This document shows positions 22,490 through 34,113 of a stretch of 64,000 nucleotides of DNA, piece after piece. Within the stretch, counting starts at the first letter, position 1, and each line of letters opens with the position of its first letter. The DNA is from Suillus spraguei (Eukaryota; Basidiomycota; Agaricomycetes; Boletales; Suillaceae): contig JABCPU010000352.1 of the NCBI GenBank assembly GCA_016800925.1, positions 1 to 64,000 of the forward strand. Reading direction: 5' to 3'. Below the pieces are notes generated by a model, which saw only the letters and a program-made list of their open reading frames with translations, made no database searches and had not been told where the DNA came from. A program made the translations under genes and the position numbers.

Positions 22490-24786
22490 TGTAAAGGAGT
22501 TGACAACTACACAAAGTCAAATGCGGGCGGAAAGGCATTTCGAGTTGATAAAACTAAGCGCTAGTATTTATAATTAGTGGGAACGCGGCACGTTACTACC
22601 AGCACCAGTGAGGCTAGCACACGCATAGCACACGACCTGATGCTTACAGATGTGGGATCATGCATGCAGATACGCAAGGCCACATGCACAATCAGGTACC
22701 ACCTATTACAGATATTCTATATCGTAGTAGTCCACGACCATGCACAAAATCGCTATCGCCTGGCCAGGCCCCTGCACGCGTTTACGGCCACGCATCTTTG
22801 AGCAACTAGAACCAATGAAAAGTTGATGATTGAAAGAGCTCGTAGTATGTGGCGGTTATGTGGCAGTGTCATGTTCTGTCTGCGCAGTGCGATTTGGTAA
22901 AGTTGTGAAACTAGCCTGTACGTACACCTTGTCCGTCATGGTGCTGCCAGGTCTACCAGACCCGCATGTGGCGGTTCTCATTTGAAAACTTTTAATGATA
23001 CATTTTTCAATTGTTCACAGGCGTCGATTTGGACTCAGAAGAGCCGTTGTTAAAGCCTATAGAAGCAGGTGGCCTCTTGGGCTCCACTGTAAGTGCCGCT
23101 TGTGGACCTTCTAATGGTTTAGGTCCTTAAAACTCGTTATCGTCGCCTGCATTAATAGCAACTTGGTCCCGACAAACTTAATAATCGGGGCTAGAAACCA
23201 ATATCAACACTACTATGTGAAACGGCCGCCTGGCGCAAGCCATCCAGATACCGCTCGACTTAAATGAGCACTTTGCGCTCCAATACAGCGAAGGAGATGA
23301 AGTTCTGGATGTGATAGATGACGTGGACGTTCACGGTGAAGGAAGGTTCAGTGGTGACTTTATGGAAAATCTATGAGCCTACCTGATCAGACGAGGTAGG
23401 CATGCGTCATGAGGCTTAGTGAGGGCAAGTTGATCAATTTTCAGTTTGCGGATAACGTCATTGTCTACTTATTCCAAGACCTTCGGAAAGTTCTTCAACT
23501 TGAATGACCTAGGATCATCTCTAGGAGACTGAGCTGTATTGCGACTAGCCAACAGTGGTATGGGCTTACAGTGCAGCTATCTATACCGCACAGGCTTCAA
23601 ATCCTCCCTAGTCCTCCTCGTATCCTCGCGGAACAACCGAGGTATTGCTCCATATGGGATCAAGAAATAGGTTGATTTTCGGATCAGAAACGTGGGCACT
23701 AAGGCTATTCACCACCTCCGTACTTGTCCCCTCTACGCCCTGAAGAATGGGGGTGCACCATGAGTCCGCTATCACTTAGCTCCAAGACGCGTGCGGTGAG
23801 GCAATATCATATGCACATTAGCTGTGGCATGAGGCCATGGGTTGGCCCATCGGGGAACTCGTAAACGCTTCCTCAAGGAGTGCCACTCGAGCAATTGATG
23901 TATCCAGAAAGGCAACAACTGTCTTACCGGCGGCGTTTCAAGCTGCATGGAAAGAAATGCCGTATAAAAATCGCAAGCTGTCACGCCAATTATCGCCAGT
24001 CCACCAGGTGACAGGTCTTATTGACCCTCGTAACCGATTCTTAGGCTCAATACTAGTACTAACCATCCATACATGACTCTAGTTGACGAATGCAAACTGA
24101 GTTGAAGTAGGCTGTCTGCGATCGACAAGGTGATCTATCAAATTCGAGGGTATTGGCCAATCATATATAGATTTGAAGTTCAGCTCAATCTCCGGTCTAC
24201 GATAGGCCAATCTTTTTAGAAATCAATACTGACAATCACGCATATTGTAGAAAGGTACGCGTTAGCCAGGTATCTTCTTCCCAAAGCCCCTTACGCCGTA
24301 CATATAAGTTGTCCTTCCCTTCTTTATGGGAAGCATTCGAGAATAAATTGAAGGCATTTTGGCGACTTATCTTCATTGTGACTCATTGGCCTTGCTTCTA
24401 TCGTTCTCAGCTGCTAGGGGAAATTTTCATCTTCCCAGCAGTCGGGAAAGCCCGACATGGCGATGACAACTACGCAGTTGTATCATGATGGACTAGTGGG
24501 CACATTCCTCCAAGTGCTTCAAAGGCGTGAAAGTGTGAAATGCAGGTATTTTTCCCGGATATGACTTGTCAATCGCAAAGATGAGGTGCTTGAGGGAGCT
24601 TGGGTATGATCAGGTCAGAGGTGGGATAATTTTACGTTATTTATTTGTTCATGTTGCAAGAGTTGATATATATGGCATTAACCCTAACCTAATTAACTTT
24701 ATTAAATATTTTGACATTGACTCAGAGTCGATGTAGCTGTGTAAGGCCGCTCACCTTTTTGACACACACCAGAACGACCCGGAGTC
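22490..24786. other. 2.3-kb intergenic region without a recognisable gene
   Basis: The sequence separates the divergent MFS transporter and MetRS genes. Short open frames such as 23772-23984 (minus) and 23837-24076 (plus) match no family I recognise, and stops are frequent in all frames. It may contain old transposon debris, but I see no diagnostic motif. Confidence 0.5.
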
Positions 24787-27539
24787 ATGACGCAGAAAAT
24801 CAGAGTGGCGAACGATGTCCTGCGATCTATTCCTGACCCTGGGCAAGGCGCCGTGTAAGTTTATCAGATCACAGATTTCAATCTATCATTTATATCATCA
24901 TTGGCGCAGACTACCAAAAGATGGGGAAACAAACATTCTTATCACGTCCGCTTTGCCTTACTGTAATAATGTACCTCATCTTGGTGCGTCGTCCGATCTT
25001 CTATCATATCATAATTTTAATGGATCATTAGGAAATATCATAGGAAGCACTTTGAGCGCAGACGTCTTCAGCCGGTGAGTATCCCCACTTACTGGCATCG
25101 TGTGACGTGTGCTCAGAGCATCCTCGCTCGATAGATACAACCGTCAGTGATGGTATCGCACAGTTTTATATCCACATCTCATCGAATTTTACAGGGACAC
25201 GGAATAGACGCACTCTTTATATTTGTGGAACTGATGAATACGGAACTGCCACAGAGACTGCGGCTCTCAAGGAGGGTATCACTCCCAGAGAGCTATGCGA
25301 CAAGTACCACGCCTTGCACAAAGAGACATATGAGTGGTTTAATATTGGGTGCGTATTCTCCACAAGTATAGTTGTTCTCTACCGAACTTCCTTAGTTTCG
25401 ATCTCTTTGGACGCACATCAACCGCCAAACATACAGAGTCAGTGTAAGAATATGGTTCTATTGCCACTAATCAACACCACAAAACAGGATATGTCAATCG
25501 ATTTACCTCAATCTCGGCCAACACGGATACTTAGAAAAGCAAATCAAAGATCAGACATATTGTGAAGGCTGCAAAAAGTGAGTCTTTCTAAAGGCTAATA
25601 AAACAGCTCCAACATTCGTCTCAGGTTTTTGGCCGATCGCTACGTAGAAGGCATCTGTCCTCATTGCAGCTACGTCGTACGTCAGGCAGCTAATAATAAC
25701 ACATATTCTAACTATCTGTCCCAGGATGCTCGCGGCGATCAATGTGATGGATGCAGTCGCACGCTAGATGCTATCGACCTAGTCGAGCCTCGATGCTTGA
25801 TTGATAAAACTCACAATGTCGTTGCACATTCTTCTTCGCATATGTATTTCAAACTAGACGCTGCCCAACCAGCATTAGAAGAATGGATTAAGAAGTCATG
25901 GAAGAAAGGAAAATGGTCACCTAATGCCACAATCAATGCCGATGGCGAGATAGTAGATGCGCGCATGAAAAGCGGACTTAAACCTACTCCGGTGACGCGA
26001 GATCTTGCCTGGGGCGTTCCTATTCCACCTCTTGGTCGAGAAGATGACAAGGAGATGGGTGGAAAAGTGTTGTGTGAGTGGCTAATTTTTTTAAATACAT
26101 CCAATGTATTGACGAGTGACGACAGATGTTTGGGTTAGTTGACGATACTTCTATGCCGCATCGTTTCATAACACTTTCCCTGCAGTTCGACGCAGTCATT
26201 GGCTACGTCAGTATCACCGGAGAATATACCCCTGAATGGAAACAATGGTGGCTCAACCCGGATAACGTTCGACTATACCAATTCATGGGCAAAGACAATG
26301 TCTATTTCCACACTATATACTTCCCCGCCATGCTACTCGCGGATGGCAGCAATTGGACAACACTACACCATCTCTCAACTACCGGTGAGCTTGAAATTCC
26401 AGACTGAGTCTCTTTTCTGACTATTCGTCATACAGAATATCTCAATTATGAGGGCGGGAAGTTTTCTAAGAGTAAAAATCGCGGCGTGTTTGGGCCTGCC
26501 GCTAAGGAGACTGGAATTCCCGCTTCCGTATGGCGGTATTATCTGCTCTCGACTCGTCCAGAAACCGCTGATGCTATGTTCTCATGGGCGGATTGTGTAA
26601 GTTGGTCTGCGTCCAGTCACTAGCTCTTTCTTAACTTCCTCTACTATTTCGTAGATTGCCGCCAACAATAATATCCTTCTCAAAAAGTAATTGTCAAAAC
26701 GAACATATTGAACTGACACTGATTGCTCATTCGACAGCTTTGGAAACTTTGTCAACCGTGCCCTGAAGTTCCTCTCCGCCCAATACGCCAGCGTCCTTCC
26801 AGAAAGCGGCGATGCTCCTGGCCCATTATCCCCTAACGATCTTCTTGATGCTGAGTTCATCACCGATGTCAACACACTGCTCAAGGATTACATCGATGCG
26901 ATGGAGAGCGTAAAAATACGACTCGGTCTTCAAACCGTCATGCTTATCTCAAGCCGGGGGAATGGTTACCTGCAAGCCTCGGGCCTGAACAAGGCCTTGA
27001 TGACAGAGAACCCACAACGATGCGCGCAAGTCGTATCACGCGCCGTGAACCTGATTTACGTGCTTTCGGCCCTTATATATCCTTTCATGCCTGCCACTTC
27101 GGATGCGCTCCTGCTGCAGCTGAACGCGCCAGCGCGCGTGGTTCCTGAGGTGCTCTCCACAGATATCCTTGCGGGCCACCGGATAGGCCAGCCTGATCAC
27201 CTCTTTAAGAACATCGACGAGAAGATGGAACAGGTGTGGAAGGTGCGCTTTGGTGGCGACGAGTCGGCTAAGAAGGAGGAGGAGGCACCTACCTCGAAAC
27301 GCAAAGCAAAGAAAGGGGGCGCTGTTAACGCTGCGCCGAACGCCGTGGCAGTCAATGGGCCAAAATCGCCTGAGGTTATTGCTTTAGAAGCAAAGATTTT
27401 GGAGCATGGACAAGTTGTTCGTGGGCTGAAGGAGAACAAGGAGGCAAAGGATATCATAGATGTTGCGGTAACGGAACTGAAGAGGCTGAAGGCTGAACTT
27501 GTCTTGCTGGAGAAGTCGACAAACCCGGCGGCACAATGA
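24787..27539 (+). CDS. MES1: Cytosolic methionyl-tRNA synthetase (693 aa, 14 exons)
   Basis: The enzyme charges initiator and elongator tRNA-Met with methionine. The class I signature is PHLGN (HIGH box), split across exons 2 and 3; the KMSKS loop is KFSKSKNRG in exon 12. Zinc-knuckle cysteines are CEGC, CPHC and CDGC; YVWFDAVIGY and the anticodon-binding helices follow. The C-terminus carries a basic linker ([10 protein letters not shown]) and a WHEP-like helix pair ([20 protein letters not shown]). Exons: 24787-24854, 24910-24983, 25032-25074, 25135-25142, 25195-25348, 25396-25437, 25488-25577, 25625-25676, 25725-26073, 26126-26133, 26186-26384, 26436-26596, 26655-26686 and 26738-27539. They total 2082 nt in one frame. 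Exons 4 and 10 are only 8 nt long. Start [10 protein letters not shown] is the first in-frame ATG. Confidence 0.95.
25135..25142 (+). other. MES1: 8-nt microexon of MetRS (exon 4)
   Basis: ATACAACC lies between GATAG and GTCAGT. It is flanked by introns of 60 nt (25075-25134) and 52 nt (25143-25194). With the flanking exons it makes [13 protein letters not shown], matching the conserved [17 protein letters not shown] of MetRS. Without it the frame is lost. Confidence 0.85.
26126..26133 (+). other. MES1: 8-nt microexon of MetRS (exon 10)
   Basis: ATGTTTGG lies between GACAG and GTTAGT, with introns of 52 nt on each side (26074-26125 and 26134-26185). It supplies YVW in KVL-YVW-FDAVIGY, an invariant active-site segment of the synthetase. 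Confidence 0.87.
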
Positions 27540-27687
27540 AGAAGCTGAAGTTGAAGTTATGTCATTGCTGTACCTGTAATGTGAAATGTCTTAATAATTA
27601 TCAAGTTGTATTTAAAGATTTCGGTGTACGAAGAATGTGTATTGAAAGCGATCTGCGTGACTCTTATTTGCACCGCTCCCTTATCAT

Positions 27688-28250
27688 TTAGAGGATGTCG
27701 ATGACAGTCTCAACACCTCCGACAATAGAGTACGAGCCATTTGTCCCGTTCTGCGGATAAGTAGTCTCCAGCATCACTACGTAGGAAGAGGTATTGAAGT
27801 AGTATGCATATGGGAGCTAGGGCAAAAATAAACCGCCATACATGGACCGCATGATTACGAAGACTAACCTGAGTTGTAAATTGGTCAAAGAGAGGAGTTT
27901 CCGAGCTCGCATTGAGGGTGCGACGAGCAAGTAGGATTGGAGGTTCGTAGCCGTTGTTGTTCACAGGGACTTCAATGTAGTAGTCAGTGTACTGGGGGTG
28001 CACATCAAACTGAGCAGCGCAAGTAAAATTTGCTGTCACAGTAAAGTTCTTGAATGATAAAAATGATCAAACTCGGAAGGAGTCAACATAAATCATGAAG
28101 ACGACTCACGTCACCGGGAGAGAGAGTGGTAGGACTGACGGTAACAACGCCAAAGCGTGTAGCCTGGGAACAGAACTGAGCAGCTGCTGGAGTAGCTACA
28201 GTGAAGACAGCAGCGAGGGTAGAAATTACGGTTGAGAAGGAGAGCTGCAT
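27688..28250 (-). CDS. Small secreted protein (149 aa, three exons)
   Basis: Exons 28250-28110, 28048-27869 and 27816-27688 give 450 nt in one frame. The N-terminus MQLSFSTVISTLAAVFTVAT with an AAAQF cleavage region is a clear signal peptide. The mature part is small and rich in N-glycosylation sequons (NFTV, NFTC, NASS, NTSS, NGTN, NGSY), has few cysteines, and no catalytic motif. The fold could be a short beta-sandwich (inference). No family recognised; a cell-wall or effector-like secreted protein is possible. It is convergent with MetRS, with only about 150 bp between the stop codons. Confidence 0.78.
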
Positions 28251-28910
28251 TCTGGGCGAATGACACTCACTCTAGTAGTAGTCAGCCCTTTTATGCGAGC
28301 TCAAGGAGGCAGTACTGCTGTCAATTACTGTCAGAATGAATGAGTCGTCAGAACATGAATGGCAACAGCATCACAAGCCAACGGGGCAGAATTACCGCTC
28401 CCAGAAAATCTGAAAAATACATGCGGAACATTACAAGCATCTTACGAGCTTAATGAACTAAAAACGACGCTAGTTCGCAATAAGTCCTAAGTGGGCAGTG
28501 TAAAGTCTTCATGACAATGCCAGCTTCAAATGATTGCGGACCGATGTGTGGATGAGTTACATGTGCTCAACTAACTCCAAAGGCTCCGCAGGGCTGATTA
28601 TAGTCGGACGTCGGTTATGACTCGTGGAAATTTGTTGTGGAAAGCGCCACCACCATAAGCCACCGTGACGGAACCAACATGCACAATGCGGTGCTTAGCC
28701 ACTCCTACCTACATACTACATAAACTACAGGCTGCAGTTGCTTGTCTGGCTTCAAAACCAACTTCAGAAGAACTCGAGTCACCAGCGACTACCGTATGGC
28801 TTCTGATCAAATAATGGAAATGGACGTTCAATATGTTGTAAGCAAGAACCATTTTGCATTTTTGTATTGTCGTCGAATATCTACTTATCATCTCATTCGA
28901 ATTGCGAAAG
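28251..28910. other. Intergenic, shared promoter region
   Basis: About 660 bp between divergent genes, the secreted-protein gene (minus) and the tandem-repeat gene (plus). No further coding sequence is recognised. Confidence 0.5.
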
Positions 28911-30480
28911 ATGACAAGGAAACGAAAGAGACCGGCTTATGATTCCCAAGACGATGGGGCGTTCGATTTACTTCATTCCGAAACTTCGATAGACATGCAC
29001 GAACCATCCTTAGACCTTATCCCTCCTATTCAAGTTACCCTTCCTTCAGCTAAGGACACCACTGCGAACAAGGTACAACTTCTACTATCAAAATTCAACA
29101 CAGTTTAATTCACTATCAGGAGGCTGTGACGGTGGACAGTTTCATTCGTCAAATCACTGCGAGGGTGCCTGGACCGCGGCGCGAACGGCAGCTACGGACC
29201 GTACAGCTGCAAGATGCAACCATCTCTACAGGCGGTGCAAATATTCCGCCAACCACTAGGCCTGCTCACACTAAGACCTGCGTCTCAAATCGAGGGCGTG
29301 TTTCCAGTAAACCCATCAAGGACAGGAAACCGATGACTCTGACGCAGAGGCTAACCCGTGCTGCTATTCTCTCTCATGTGGAAACGAAGGAGATTCTGAA
29401 TCTTCCTGGTGTATCTTCCGAGTCCTCTCGTCGGCCTCTCAACTTTGTGTCATTCCCGAAATTTGCAACGCCTCCCTCTTCTCCGAAGAAGAAACTTATT
29501 AAACGATCAGCTTTTTCTCGTTCCGAGTCTTCCGCAGTCATGATGCGCAATAATCTGGCAAAACGACAACCTGCTTTAGAGCGTCCTGGATATCCTCCTA
29601 TTGTCTTCGTTTCCTCACATGACGCGAAGGTCGTAGATGCACCTGGACCGCGGTCTCACTCTGGGTCTGCAGTCATTAGTCGACCCAAGAGGCTAAAAAA
29701 ACCAACTTCCGACCGGCCTGGCTATCCTCCTATTGTCTTCGTTTCCTCACATGACACGAAGGTCGCAGATGCACCTGGACCGCAGTCTCACCCTGGGTCT
29801 TCTGCAGCCATTGGTCGACCCAAGAGGCTAAAAAAACCAACTTCCGACCGACCTGGCTATCCTCCTATTGTCTTCGTTTCCTCACATGACGCGAAGGTCG
29901 CAGATGCCCCTGGACCGCATTCTCACTCTGAGTCTTCTGCAGTCATTAGTCGACCCAAGAGGCTAAAAAAACCAACTTTCGACCGACCTGGCTATCCTCC
30001 TATTGTCTTCGTTTCCTCACATGACGCAAAGGTCGCAGATGCCCCTGGACCGCATTCTCACTCTGAGTCTTCTGCAGTCATTAGTCGACCCAAGATGCTA
30101 AGAAAACCAACTTCCGACCGACCTGGCTATCCTCCTATTGTCTTCGTTTCCTCACATGACGCGAAGGTCGCAGATGCCCTTGGACCGCATTCTCACTCTG
30201 AGTCTTCTGCAGTTATTAGTCGACCCAAGATGCTAAAAAAACCAACTTCGGACCGACCTGGCTATCCTCCTATTGTCTTCGTTTCCTCACATGAAGCAGA
30301 GGCCGCATATACTGCAATGTTTCCGTGAGTCATCTTCTTTTAGACCAGATAGGGACGTTCAGTAGATGGTCCAACAGGCGCTCTCTAAAACGACGGCGTA
30401 CTTCCGAGCGTCCTGGCTATCCTCCCTTGACCTTCGTTCCCTCACATGAAGCGGAGGCTGCAAAGTTGTCTTCTTTATAA
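28911..30480 (+). CDS. Basic protein with a 45-residue tandem repeat (493 aa)
   Basis: Three exons, 28911-29072, 29120-30324 and 30366-30480, add to 1482 nt (494 codons) and keep frame through both introns (GTACAA...TCAG and GTGAGT...TAG). The start MTRKRKRPAYD looks like a nuclear localisation signal. Residues about 70-210 are basic and serine-rich. From 29585 a unit beginning RPGYPPIVFVSSHDAKVAD and containing SRPKRLKKPTSD repeats six times with a 135-bp period (first unit 132 bp). A degenerate seventh copy lies beyond the second intron (ERPGYPPLTFVPSHEAEAA). The first exon is acidic after the basic start. I recognise no domain. The repeated KRLKKP and SRPK patches could bind nucleic acid or serve as a docking array (inference). 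Confidence 0.75.
29585..30470 (+). repeat. 135-bp coding minisatellite, six copies plus a degenerate seventh
   Basis: The cctgg(a/c)tatcctcc landmark recurs at 29585, 29717, 29852, 29987, 30122 and 30257, and in diverged form at 30412. The central copies are almost identical, including silent sites, which implies recent homogenisation. All units are multiples of three bases. Confidence 0.88.
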
Positions 30481-31681
30481 AGAGTAGAAAAGGACGCTCG
30501 ATAGACAGGCCCGACAAATGTTTTTGACACAGTAACAAGGGCTACTTGGACTCAGAATCGCTCATGTCAGACCGAACCGAACCTTGGCAGTCTCCTTTCG
30601 TGACGACAGTCTACCGCTATAATTGCAACAGAACTAGTTGCACCTTCTTGGAAAAACAAGGCATTTGGAACTCGCACGATGGCCGAACCACTCTACTTTG
30701 TAATGCTTACTTTTGGTCGCACTTGTACTCATCTGCACGTATATGAATTAGCACAAGGATTTTCGGTCGTGTTGGACTGCCAATCTACAAAACCGAAGCT
30801 TAATTTGCGCGGGTTACGAACGCTTACGACTTGAGTGGCAAAATTAGTATAGCTAACCATGTTTCTGCCACGATGTCAACTTGGGCGCTGTTCAGACCTG
30901 GGTCTGAGGCTCACAGTGCCAAGAACACGCACTTTAAGGCGACGAACAGTTTTACGTTCTAGTTTACGGTGTTCAAACATTCCACGCAGGTCATTAATAT
31001 ATTGATTTGCGACTCCACCAACCACTTCTATGTACTTTGATACTATCGACATCCCTGGATGCACATTCCCTTTCTACGTGAAATCTTCAGTCAAGCAGAT
31101 ATCATCAATGTCATCCCTCAAGCCTGAGACGCTTCGGTGGCGCAAGTACTGGATGGGGGTATCCGGGTCTGTCTTCATTCTATTAAGGTCTGACAGACTC
31201 TGACTACCCGTAGGACCTTTAGTATTAGTACCATGACTAGTTTGGGTTACATGGCACGCGTCAGCGGTCCAGAAAGGTGCCGACACGTCTCATCGTTGTT
31301 TTCCTGGCCGCATCATAGTACCAACGCAGTGATGACCGCACTGAGGTATATTTCCAGGGTAAGGAATATCTTGCGATTTTCGCTCACGATCTTCCGCTGC
31401 TTGAAGTGTGTTTCAAGAATAGACGCGTGAAGGAGACGACTCAGACGAGAATGTACTCTGTGATAGGAAAGGGAAAAATTGTTCGACGTTATCGGTGCCA
31501 GTCACAGAGCTCATGCATCATGCATGGGCCGCGACGCCACCAACCGATATAAGTAAGCACTATGCTTACTATGTAGTACTAGTACTTACCGTGTGGGGTT
31601 AGTCACGTGGATGTGCGTCGTAATGAGTTAGGTTAGAGCGTAACTTAGAACTTCCTCCATTCAGGACACTGCCTAGCTACC
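30481..31681. other. 1.2-kb intergenic region, no gene recognised
   Basis: Short frames at 30876-31064 and 31074-31286 (minus) and 31233-31430 (plus) match nothing I know. The stretch contains one end of a dispersed repeat (30779-30834) that recurs at 51708-51780. The right end holds the BUD13 promoter. Confidence 0.5.
30779..30834 (+). repeat. Dispersed repeat, copy 1
   Basis: It contains ttacgaacgcttacgacttg at 30814, which recurs exactly at 51760. The upstream ctacaaaaccgaagcttaa resembles ctgcaaaaccactgaaat there. Probably a fragment of a short interspersed or inverted-repeat element. Confidence 0.6.
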
Positions 31682-32704
31682 ATGCAAGCATATCTCGCGG
31701 AAAAATATATGTCGGGACCTAAGGCGGACGCTATTCTATCTCGAACAACCCAAAAGAAAAAGAAGAAACGCAAAGCCGATACCACAACCGCAGCATCTTT
31801 AATAGTGGACGATGACGCTGGGTGGGCAGGCGAAAGCTCCAGGCGCAACGATGAAGAAGAAGATTTTGCAGAGGCTGTTGTCGCGAAGGACCGTAGCTTC
31901 AAGAAGCGCCGTGTTGAAGAAGGTTCTGGGTGGTCGACTGTTCGCGCTGGTGAGAAGGAGGAAAGTCCGCCAATACCTGCTGATGAACAGCCTACTGTCT
32001 TCGTGGAGGAGTCCGAACAACCGTTTACCGGTGGCCTGTTGACCTCAGCACAACTCCGGAAAGCCCTTCCTAAGCCTCAGCAAAAACAAGAGGAACTGAC
32101 CAAAGAAGAGGAGGAGGCTGCTCAAGAGACCGTTTATCGCGATGCGTCTGGCCGGAAGATCGATACTAAGGCTGCCCGCGCGGAAGCTGCCAGGAAGAAA
32201 CGAGAAATGGAGGAAAAAGAGGCAAAGAAAATGGAATGGGGCAAAGGCTTGGTTCAAAGGCAAGAAGAGGATGCAAGACAACGTCAACTTGAGAAGAGCA
32301 GATCACTTCCGTTCGCCAGACGCGCAGACGATAAGGAACTAAATGAAGAACTGAAGGCTAAAGAACGTTGGAATGATCCAGCTGCCGCCTTCCTCACAGT
32401 AAGTACCTGTATGCCCTTAGCTTATGGTTGCTGATAACGTATGGTTCAATAGAAAAGTAGATCTAAGGGTCCCCGCAAACCCGAATATACGGGACCACCG
32501 CCTCCACCAAACCGTTTTGGCATAAAGCCAGGCTATAGATGGGATGGCGTAGGTACGTTGTCACAGCCCTTTCCACCCTTCTAGTAATTCCTCACATTGC
32601 TTGCAGATCGCGGTAATGGTTTCGAGAAGAAGTACTTCCAGCGACATAATGAGAGAAAGCGGAACACGGCAGCAAGCTATGAATGGAGCGTGGATGACAT
32701 GTAA
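31682..32704 (+). CDS. BUD13: Pre-mRNA-splicing factor Bud13/Cwc26 (304 aa)
   Basis: Bud13 is a subunit of the RES complex (with Snu17 and Pml1), which binds the activated spliceosome and helps retain unspliced pre-mRNA. Three exons, 31682-32398, 32453-32552 and 32607-32704, total 915 nt in frame. The N-terminus [16 protein letters not shown] is typical. The middle is charged and disordered ([18 protein letters not shown]). The family signature is [12 protein letters not shown], then [31 protein letters not shown] and [16 protein letters not shown] at the C-terminus. The length fits fungal Bud13. Confidence 0.93.
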
Positions 32705-33125
32705 TGTAATGTGATGCATTTTTGTGGCTGCAGCTATCCTTGTATGTTCGACTTCTAGTTCCGGGAGTTATTTTTGACATTCTTGGCGTTTTAGATAAGG
32801 TTAGCAATCATTCTCCTTGGTCAAGACACCACGAGACATTGATTCCCGCACTTTTGAAACCACGCGAACTGCATGGTGGTAAGCTATCGGCAGATAATGC
32901 GTCAGTGTGGTTCATCAGTTGGAGGGCACGTCTGACCTGCCCGATGGCTGCTGGGTTGCCCTGTTGTTATTTGTTACTACCTCGAGTTGTGCAAGCAGGT
33001 GAATTGATTTCATATAGAGTAAGCGTATAACGTGGCAAACGTGGATGTGGTATGTATACAGTGTATCGACAACAAAACAAAAGGACCATAAACTAAAGCC
33101 CCGTAGGCATGATATGTGCGTCTAA
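32705..33125. other. Intergenic spacer between convergent genes
   Basis: About 420 bp between the stops of BUD13 and the Hsp20-like gene. No gene recognised. Confidence 0.55.
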
Positions 33126-34113
33126 CTAATATTCATATACATCTGAGGCTTCAATCTCCGTGGGTTCTATGCGACGAGGCTCAACCTGCCGGTGTCCCAT
33201 TTGTCGAGGCTCAACTCGTACTGACCGCATGTTTGGGTACGTCAGGATCAAATAACGATCGTCCATACGTGCGCCAACTTCTTCAAACTGCCGAGGGGAG
33301 TGTCATGAGATCAGTCGATCACACCCTTCGCCGATGCTCCTCTAGGAGTATGCGAACACTAGGGGCTCACCTTGGTTCCCTCTGGAAGAGGAATAGTCCT
33401 CGAAAACTCCTTTTTCTCTCTCTCCCTCACTAGTGTTCCGCCTTCATCGATCTCAGTGATCTTTACTGTCTCCCATGTCACAGTCAGATGAGTGCCGCGA
33501 TAGCTAACATGGGCATTATTTTTTTTGATGCCCGGTAGATTAAATGTGGCCGTAATCTGGGTGTGGAGGTAAGGCGTGCGCAACATACATTCATATGCAG
33601 TAATCATACGTACAGTACGACCATCACGAGACTCTCGAAACGAGACACTATCATCGATTAATATCATCCGTGAGCAATCTAGTGGGTCGCAAAAATGACA
33701 GCTCACTTCGATTTCCGCCTCTTGAGAGGTTGAGGCGTCACCACTTTTTTCACCCCCACAGGATCCGGTGTCCGTGATGGGGTAGGTGTCTGTATGGGCG
33801 TCGGCGTCTTCAAGGAATTGACTTTCGGGGGTTCCTTCGCCATTTGACGCTGCTTCTGTTGTCTAATGGCATTCCACAACTGGTTGAGAGAAGTGATGTC
33901 TTTAGTAGCACCACTTGCCGAATTCTCGGATGAGCGTCTGGGAATGGGCGGAGCTTTTGTGGCAGCTGCGTGATGATCGAGAAGTGCCGAGGACGATGAG
34001 TGTCTGGTACGCATTGGACGAGACTGGTTCTGTTGATAGACCCAGTCAACACCGTCGAAACTGCAGAATGAGTCCATCGCAGTGGACTGATCTCGAGCGT
34101 CAAACTTGGCCAT
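33126..34113 (-). CDS. Hsp20/alpha-crystallin-like protein (281 aa)
   Basis: Exons 34113-33707, 33647-33371 and 33287-33126 add to 846 nt in frame. The first intron (59 nt, GTGAGC...GATAG) removes the TGA that otherwise ends the first exon's frame. Residues 1-135 are serine/proline/threonine-rich and probably disordered (SSSSALLDHHAAATKAP, PTPIQTPTPSRTPDP). The second exon has an Hsp20-like beta-sandwich: QITATFNLPGIKKNNAHVSY, GTHLTVTWETVKITE and EFSRTIPLPEGTK. The third continues with VGARMDDRYLILTYPN, the last strands, then an arginine/glutamate-rich tail (VEPRQMGHRQVEPRRIEP). The long disordered N-terminus and the tail differ from ordinary small heat-shock proteins. It may act as a co-chaperone or scaffold (inference). 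Confidence 0.78.

Noticed and set aside
23200..24100. Possible retrotransposon (reverse transcriptase) remnant between the MFS transporter and MetRS genes
   Set aside because: I looked for RT-like motifs and saw none with convincing frame continuity.
27710..28039. 110-codon minus-strand frame as a separate gene
   Set aside because: It is the second exon of the small secreted protein read through into its intron; the spliced three-exon model explains it better.
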